DNA from: Cristatella mucedo | Taxonomy: Eukaryota > Bryozoa > Phylactolaemata > Cristatellidae | Assembly: GCA_009760855.2 (NCBI GenBank) | Contig: WPIO01000288.1 | Coordinates: 1-64,000, forward strand | Length of the DNA stretch: 64,000 nt | Direction of reading: 5' to 3' | Part shown: in pieces, positions 48,501 through 57,500 of the stretch | How positions within the stretch are numbered: the first letter of the stretch is position 1 | How the letters are laid out: each line of letters starts with the position of its first letter | The notes under the pieces: model-generated | The model's input: the letters and a program-made list of their open reading frames with translations, nothing else | The model's database searches: none | What the model was told of the DNA's origin: nothing | Program-made: the position numbers and the translations under genes

Positions 48501-51500
48501 GCAGTATCGTCTTCGTCGTAAACGAGACGATTAAGCAGGATTATTGGCACATCCGGGGGAACTACAAAAGTACTGTATAGTAAGTAATCACAAGTTAATT
48601 AAAGAGCTTGTGTGAAATGTCATGTATTCATTCAGTAATTTTCATGATGCATTTTTAGAGCACTGATGTTAAACTTGGTTGTTATGATTGCATTATCCAA
48701 AGCCCTAGGAGGTGAAAGAGATAGCGTATCTTCCCTAAAACAAGGGTTAATATATGTGGAATCAATAGCTGCAGTATCCTTATTGTAACCATCCCTGAAG
48801 TTCCTGTAGCGCCAAATTAGTAAAAATCAAAAAGGCTGAAGCTATCAAGCAAAGTAAGAATAATCGTATGTTTTCAAGCTAAAATTATTCGGAACAAGAG
48901 TTCATTGTAATTTTAAAAGCCTTTTTAATGACATTCAAAAGTTAGCTAGTGGGAGTTAATCGTGAATAATTCTATAGGTCATTGAAACAATTTAAATTCT
49001 TCAATCCTGAATTGTTGTGCTAGAAATGCTTGCTGCCTAATATTTGCTGATTGAAGAATCGGCTGCTTTCAATATTTTTGCTAATGCAAGGGTTGCCTCA
49101 ATGTAAAGTAGGAAGTAATTGTTTGCCGATCACAGTGAACTCACATTGTGCTTACTCCGGTTTTACAGATTCAGGCTTTCTTCAAGAAAAAAATACCTTT
49201 TCGGATCGTTTTTTAAGTTCAGAAGGCATAATATTTTCTCTGCTAATTACATTTTAGGTAGACAAACTTGCGTATTGACTTCATCGTATCCCAAACGACC
49301 ATCCCTAGTTTTTAATTACAATAATATTAGTAGTGCAAATAATAAAGCGCCCTTAGAGAACTCAATCTCTTTCTAGGCGCTTAACATTTGCTGCAAAGGG
49401 AAACACGATTTAATGATGAATGACATCATGCTTGATAAACAACGTGAATAACATGGTTAGGGGTGACATGCACAGGTTCAGTATGCAAACGTGGTTAGTT
49501 AGATCATGCACAGTGTCAACACCCGTAAGCATAGGAAGGACGAATCACAGGGACGCACTAAATGCTGTCCTAAATAGGTGTTTTGAAGTTCTTTTTAAAT
49601 CTGGTCAACTAAGGGGATGGTGTAAAGCAAGTCAGGAGTTAGTTCTTGGCTTTTGGAGGATGCGAACTAAATGCACGGTCTCCAAAGGATTTGAGGTTTG
49701 TACGAGGTATTGGTAAAGTGTTAGATTCGGAAAAGCAGGCGGTACGACGCTTGGCCCGGTGAGAGAGTAGGTCTGTGAAATACTCTGTAGACAAAGAATT
49801 AAGCGACCTAAAAGTAAGCGACAGAACGTTGAAGTCTAACCTTTGCTTGACTGGGAGCCAGTGTAGGTTGGGAAGAAGCGGTGTGATGTGGCAACTGAGA
49901 CGCTCACGACAGACAAGCCTAGCTGCAGAGTTTTGCACCAGCTCTAAGCCTCTGATTGTACATGCCAGATGGCCCGCAAAAAAGTTAAAGAAGTCATGAC
50001 GGGTTGTCACAAATGTATGGACCAACTTAGACGTGGTATTCTCATCTAAAGAAGCCTGAATTTTAGCAATGTCATGTAGCTGAAAATAGGCGGACTATAT
50101 TGTGGAACTTATGTCATCGTGCAACGAGAGGTCACTTTGGAACATGCCACCTAGATTTTGAACTGATTCAACAGGATATATGCTGGCAGAGCTAAGTTTG
50201 AGCTTCAGCCTTTCCTTTTTTCTGAATCACACAGGCTTTGCACATAACCAGTAAGTTAGTTTTGTCATCGTTTAATTTTAGAAAATTTGCTGCCATCCAT
50301 GTGCGGATGTCATCAATACATGCAGCAAGGGAGTTGAGAGAATTCGAGGTACTCGATGGCTGGGAGGCGTAAAAGCAAAGGTACTACTGAGTGTCATCCG
50401 CATAGAAGTGAAAGCCTAGATTGTGCTTGGAAATCACATCAGCAAGAGGGAGAGTAAAAACCGTGAAAAGAACCGGACCTAGCACGGAGCCGGGAGTTAC
50501 CACATACTACAGAGGTACCTCAGCTGATTTTTTTTTATATCAGCACTCCTTAAGCGTTTCTTTATTCGTGGTATGACTTCCTTTCCTGACCTAGTGACTC
50601 AGTCATACATATCACTTCCTTTTTGTGACCTTGCAATTAACTCCTTTCTAGCTTGTGGGGTATAGAACTTTATTCTTTATCATGAGGTCCCCCACATAGT
50701 CTTTATTAGCTGAAAGCCAATCAGACTACGTTGCTGTTGAGCTTAAAAGGCCGTTAAAGGCCAATTGACAATATTTTTTCAAATCGGACAAAATGACTTC
50801 ATTTGAAACTAGACAGTGAACGTCAGCCGTTTAGTCTCACGGAGAAATCAGCTGAGATAACAGGGGTGTGGAATTAGTGATTCAGAGTTGGCTAAAAGAA
50901 AAGAGATGTCGTCGCCAGAGAAATTTAGATGGTAATCGTCATTCTACAATTTCCTCAAGAAAAAGTTGTGTCTCCCAACCTAGGGTTTGTTCGAATGAAT
51001 AAAAAACACGACCATGTATTGGTTTGAGATAAACTGCGACACGAAGAGGCTGAACAAGTTATAGCATTTTAGCTAGTTATTAAGGACCCAATACATGACA
51101 TGTTTGTGGGGCGGGTACACAATTTTTATTGGTATACAATAATCATCTGGAAGCCATCAGAGTTTGTTTCGAAATAAGGCGCACAGTTAAATTTTTTTAA
51201 ATAAAGGTTTTAAATATGGTTTTCATTAAGTGTGCGTTGTACCTTTTTGGATAAATCTTGCAAGTCAATAGCGATTAGGCTACCCTGAAAGTGTAATGCT
51301 TGTTATCATAGAGCATGCTACCACAAACCATTCGAATATACATCCTTCGCAGAATATGTAATGTTCCTACAAATGGGTTAATTTCTTCGAGGGTGCTATC
51401 TAACGTGCTAAGAATCTATCGTAGCCAAATATGTTTAAAAAATATAAACTGAACAGAAGCAGCAGGCTTCAAATTGTTTTAGTTTGCCTAAGTAACGAAG

Positions 51501-54500
51501 TCACAAATCCTGGGCATAGATTGAGCGTATTTCCGAGCAATGAAGGCAGTCCTATAAAAACTTGACACAATTAGGTGTTCATGAAAAATATCATCTGAAT
51601 TTCCTGGGAGAAAAGCTTGTCGGTAAGTTTGTGGCATGCCTTGAAAAGCCGCTGGGTTGTAAAATAATTAAATGTAGGCAATTTCATAATTCCACGACCG
51701 ACTCTCAGCTCATTAAATATACATTTTATCATCCATCCTATGATTTTAGTGGTTTGAATGAAAAAAGCCATGTGTGACAGCATTATGACCGATACCTCAA
51801 GCTTGCAGGACTTTCCTTGGAGAATAGATTTAAATAATCTGCAGCAAAGCAAGGAAAAGATCCAAAACTCTACCGAACCAAGCTTGAATAATCCAAACAT
51901 CCGATGAATGAGGCTTAACCATAATTTTAAATGTTTCGACACAATCTTGTTCGGTTCTATTTAGTAAAGCTTCATAAGCCATTCCAATCCCAGTACTAAA
52001 TTGTTAGACAAGACATTGCGATGAATATTATTGCATCCGATGGATCAAGAAATAGCAAGAAATTGGCGTACCTATAAATATCAATTCGAAAAAATTAATT
52101 TGATAATGAAAAAACGAAAAGTATTGTCCCGTGAGATTCTACAGAAATTGTCAACATTTTCTATTAATAATTGGCATACAATCTGCTTAGTCATAGCATT
52201 TTTCGAAAATCCTTAATAGAAACTAAAAGTGGCAGTCTGCGTGATAATTTCCAGGGAATTAATCAAATCCAGGCTTTTTAAGTATCCTTCGGACAATGGC
52301 AGATTTGACTTTAACTGGAACAATCCTTTATTAAATCCTTCATAAAGTCTGTGAGCTACGGCTAGGTTTAGTTTTTCTCCCACAATAAACTAAAAAAGGA
52401 TGGAGTAGGTTTGCAGCAAACTTAAAGCGCTTAGAAAGAGATTGAGTTCTTTGAGAACGCTTTATCAAGTGCATTAATATTAGTGTTATTAGGTTAGAAT
52501 TCTTCCAGTACAGCGTGAGTTTTAAAAGTCCCACTTATCTTACTATTACATCCATTGAAGCCTTGGAAATATTCGTTGGAGATTGCAGGTAGCGATTTAA
52601 TGCGAGTAGCTTGTGGAGGAGGTCATATGGAGACAATAATATGAGCTCACTATAACGTTTAGTTTCTAATAATGTAACAATAAATTCACATAGCGCCTTC
52701 CAACAACATAGCATCTTTCTACGCCCTTTAATCCTCTGAATAGGAAGCATGATAATATAGTTAGTGAGAGATACAGTGTGTCAGCTTGTCTACAGGTGTC
52801 AGTACAGTCAGCCCTGAAATGATAACTATGAAGGATTCAGCAAATGCTTTGAGGAAAATGTGCTTTTTAGCTACCCAATAATTGTAGTTAGGAAAGGGAA
52901 TACTTCGACGCTATTCATGCACGATTTAGATGTTTCGAAGATATGCAAACTAAAAGTAGAATCTTCATTGGTTTCGAGGAACAGCCTAACGAAATAAATA
53001 ATAATGATAGGTGCCATATTTCTAATAAATCGAGAGGCTAAAGGAGTTGTAATGTAAGATATTGTAATGTATCTCTTTCTGTAACTCCGCAAAGCCACTA
53101 AGACTATGTGGGTGTTTGGCAGGAGATTCTCCTATAGTCCACTAAAAGTTTAGGCTTCTTTTGGTGGTTTGGCTCCTTAAGCTCCTTATATTGGCGGTTT
53201 GGACGAAGAATTAGAAATTACAAAGGCTATAGGAAATCACATTACCCTCAATAATGTTATTAGGCAGCAAGCGGTAGGCTAAACCCAATAATACGGCTTT
53301 TAAGCAATAATTACATTCAAAGTTGGTGCCTTCGTGCAAATCCTTCATATCGGCATCTTATATTGGTTGGTAGACAAGGTATAGAACTTAAATCCGCTGC
53401 AAGGCAGTTAAATTGCAGGTATCTCTCTTCGCCGTATCACCAGAAAATATCGGTTGATACTTTCTTTTAATATTTGAATGATTCAAACGTGTCTGTAGCC
53501 TACTAGGATTGAAGAAACAACGAATACAAGTAAATTCACTTCCCGAAAAATAAATTGTCAGTTATGTCGAGGATTTTACTGCCGTCTACTAATGGACGAC
53601 TCTACGAGTAAAGTTTATTGACATGACTTGCTGATTCTCTTGGTTCCCAGCTACAGTGCAAAGCTATGTAAAAAAGCAGGCTTGCTCATTGAAGGGAAAT
53701 CTTCAAATTATTTTTAACGGGAGCGTTGCGACAGATATAATTACAGTGAACTGGTTTAAAAGAGGTTGAATATAGTACGCAAAGAAACAGTGAAGCATTA
53801 AAGGGGTAAGTCAGCCAAATTATTGAAGGCGGAGAGATAAAAAAGTATTACAACCACATTAAAAGTTTGTTAGTAAATATCATTCAGTGATTGCCTAAGC
53901 CTCATAATTATACGAAATGGCGATTGGCCTGCTCAAATTCTGCTATCGTGACAGGGAGTCATGACATTGGAAGTGCACCTCTGAAGCTGCTTAGCACATG
54001 TTATTTCCAAATTACTTGCTCCTCAGAAACATACTGATTTATTCTTTTTTTTGAGCATGCTACCACGTAACAGATTCAGCTGCGATTCAGGTGCGCTTTT
54101 TTGTAGCAAATATGAAGCGCCTAGACGGAAATTGAGTTATCTGAGGGTGCTTTATTAAACGCATCATTGTTTTTCACTCAAGCCGTCAAAATCTGCAGCA
54201 GCAACTGATAAACTGAATGCTTGCCTTGCCGAAATTCGATCCTGAATGTCGGAAAACGTCTTGAAACTACATGAAGATAAAACCAAAGTGCTACTCATTG
54301 GACACCCTAAGCACACGGCTGGGGTAAAAGGCTTTACTCTTCTAATAGGAGGAATTTTTGTGCGACCATCACCTCGTGCTCGAAATTTTGGTTTTGTTAT
54401 CAACAGCTGCCTCAATTTTAAAAGCTTCATTCAGATTACTGCATCAACAGAACGCCGTCACATCCGATCCTATCAAAGAATAGGAGCTTTCTTCCAAAGT

Positions 54501-57500
54501 GGCTTGCAAAACATTTAACTAGCTCCTTGGTTCAGCCTCGGCTTGATCACTGCAATTCCCTTTTGGCTGGTCTACCAAATAAAGCAACTAGGCCACTGCA
54601 GCTTACTATTAATATGGCTGCAAGGCTAGCTTTCGAGTGCCAGAGGTTTGAGCACGTGTCTTTATTGCTAAAAGAGCTAAGATGGATTCCGGTTGAGACA
54701 CGGATACAGAGTAGAATTCTTACGCTGATCCACAAGGCCCGCCACGGCGTGGCTACTTCGTACCTAGCTGAACTGATGCACCAGTTTCAGCGTCTTCGAA
54801 CCATCAGGTCATGTGTGGACAATAAATTAGCTGCTCCCTTCCTCGCTTAAGGACCGTTGGCGACAGAAGCTTTAGCTCTGCAATTCCTAGATGGTGGAAC
54901 TCGCTTCCAGAATTATTACGCAACGACAACTACTCTCCTACTGCCGACTATGGCTCATCCTTTTCAGCGGTCCTAAGCTGCTACTTCTATGCAAATCACT
55001 CATCTAAACCGCTCTCCTGACTGCTATATTTCCCACTTCCTTTGTTGCGTGAGACGATGTATGTTGGCTACCAAATGCATACCGAAAGCCGCATAGGCTT
55101 TGAGTGGGCTATAATAAACTGTCCTGCGTAACAACCACATAGTCTTTACGGCTTTGTGGAGTTACAGAAGCAGATACATTGCATTAAATCGTTGTTATTA
55201 AAATTTATAATCTGTAAATTCCATTTTTCTTTCACGTAATTAGAATTCAGTCTGAAAGTACTGCAAACGATTCACGATTTATGGCGTTGCGGTTCTGACG
55301 TCATTAAAAGGTTTACTGAACAGGGGTCCAATAGAAATATGAGATAATGCTAGGCTGACTGTCACTCTTGCGAAAACTCTTGAATGTTCTTCCGTTATGC
55401 CTTTTTTAGTAAGTCCTAAATAACGTAGCTGATAGTCCAATATATTCAGGTTAAAGTACCCACTCTGCTTTTATTAAAAGGCATTCAAGTCGTCCTGGAA
55501 AATGTGAACATGAGCAAACATCAAGTATTTTAAATTTGAGAGGTGTTTTGTAAGGCATAGTTAGACATAAAAACCTGAAAGATGGCTCTTAGTCGTCAAG
55601 TTAGTTATCACCGTGAAGGCCTTGAACCACTGGACCAAAAGGTTCCCATCCAATAAGACCGTCATCTTTGGCTTCTGGTCTTGTACTTGGCATTTATCCG
55701 TTGCCTTTCAAAACGTTAAAATCTTTAAAAATTCCTCGCAGCCTTTGCTGAAGAACTCTCTTCATTTTGAAAGTAAACTTTCGCATATGCAACAGACATA
55801 TAATCCGCTAAGTAAACTTTGACTTACGACACTTCCGCAATTGGAAATGACAAACGGAGTTTGGTTATCATATCTCCATTAGCATCTGCATGATAACTGG
55901 GTATTGGAGGTCAAAATGATATTACAGTAAGCGAACATATCAGCTACACTATTCACCATTGTTAGCTCAGTCTTGTTGAACAACTTAGGAAGATACGCGA
56001 TCTGCTCAACTTTTAGCTTCACGTCTTGACCTCTTTAAGTTCCTAAATGCCAGAGCAATACAAAGCTGGCGGTTATTGCTAATTCAGCCAGATTTGTCTG
56101 TCATAAGCATCACAGTTGCCACACTATGCCATTTCCTACCTGCCATCACTAGTTCTCTATCAAGCAATGCATCGACTTAAAGTTTGTGTCACCTAATAAA
56201 GCACCCTTGTTTACTTGCTATTGCTTGCCAATCCAAAATACTTCACAATTTTGATAGGCATCGTGCAACCTGCTGTACTGACTAAAGTGTCTTAGATGTT
56301 TTCCAACATAAAAATAAATCTTTGGTAGACCACGTCTTTAGTTCATCTGCCTATTATTCCCGGAGGTAACTCGCGAACGAAATACGACGATTTGATATGA
56401 CACTACTCCTCGTATCAATAGCTGGATTCATACTAGCTGTCCAGTATTCGTGGTTAAACATATTAAGGATGAGCGTGTGATCCCAAAATGAATGATTCTC
56501 TTTAGGGGCAGCAAATTTAAAATTCTCAGAATTAAGAGCATGTTTTCTCTGGGTACTGTACATATACGTCATTATTAGGCGAATTATAAATAAATAAATA
56601 CCAGCTGATTAAACAGCCTCTTTTTTATAGCGACAAAAGAGCCTTTATGGCTATCCCCACCGCTTGCAGTGGCGATAAAGGATCGTCCACCACAGGAATC
56701 AAACCTACAACCTCGATACCCAGGTCGTGAAGGCAACTGCCTTACCAAGTGTGCCATCACGGCTAACCAATGATAGCTGCTATGTGTGACATACGCAATC
56801 GGTAGAATAATGATGGATATTGACTCCTCTTTGTTTCCTTGGGTGCAGGGGGAGCTCTTAAATCATCACACAGTTACTTTTCTCTAGTGAAATCGATCGC
56901 TTATGATCTTATCGCTGGATAATACAGGGGTGTAACAGAGACATACAACCCTAGAGGTCTTTGGGTGACAAAGATGAATGATGCAGGAGGACAGGGAAAC
57001 ATTTTCTGAGACATTTTATATCACTCTCATATCGATTTGAGCATGTTCCTTTTGAAAAGTCACAACGATAGATCTTTTAATGGAAAAATGTGGTGCAACC
57101 AAGCTTGTAATTAGGGCACGCCCAGAAATGAGCTTTGATCAAATTGCTGGCGAGAAATCCAACTGATATGCCATAGTTAGTCTTTGCCAGGAGTCCAAAA
57201 TCAGTGGTGATGCACATATAGAATCTCAGCTCTCGTACATCAGGTGCACAGATTGACAAGTTGCAATCAAGGACTTGACTTCGCGATCTTGCTTGCTGCA
57301 TAGGACCTCAGCTAAATAGATCAAAAATACGCTAGATTTAAGCCTGATTCCGTTATTAACCAAGCCCTGACATACCTTTAGCCTACCATCCACGCTCTTT
57401 CTGAGATATTTTTGGGTTCTCGCTCACATGAACATCTCCGTGTATCTGTATCTCCGTCAGTAACTCCACAAAGTCATAAAGACCATGTGGGTGTTACGCA

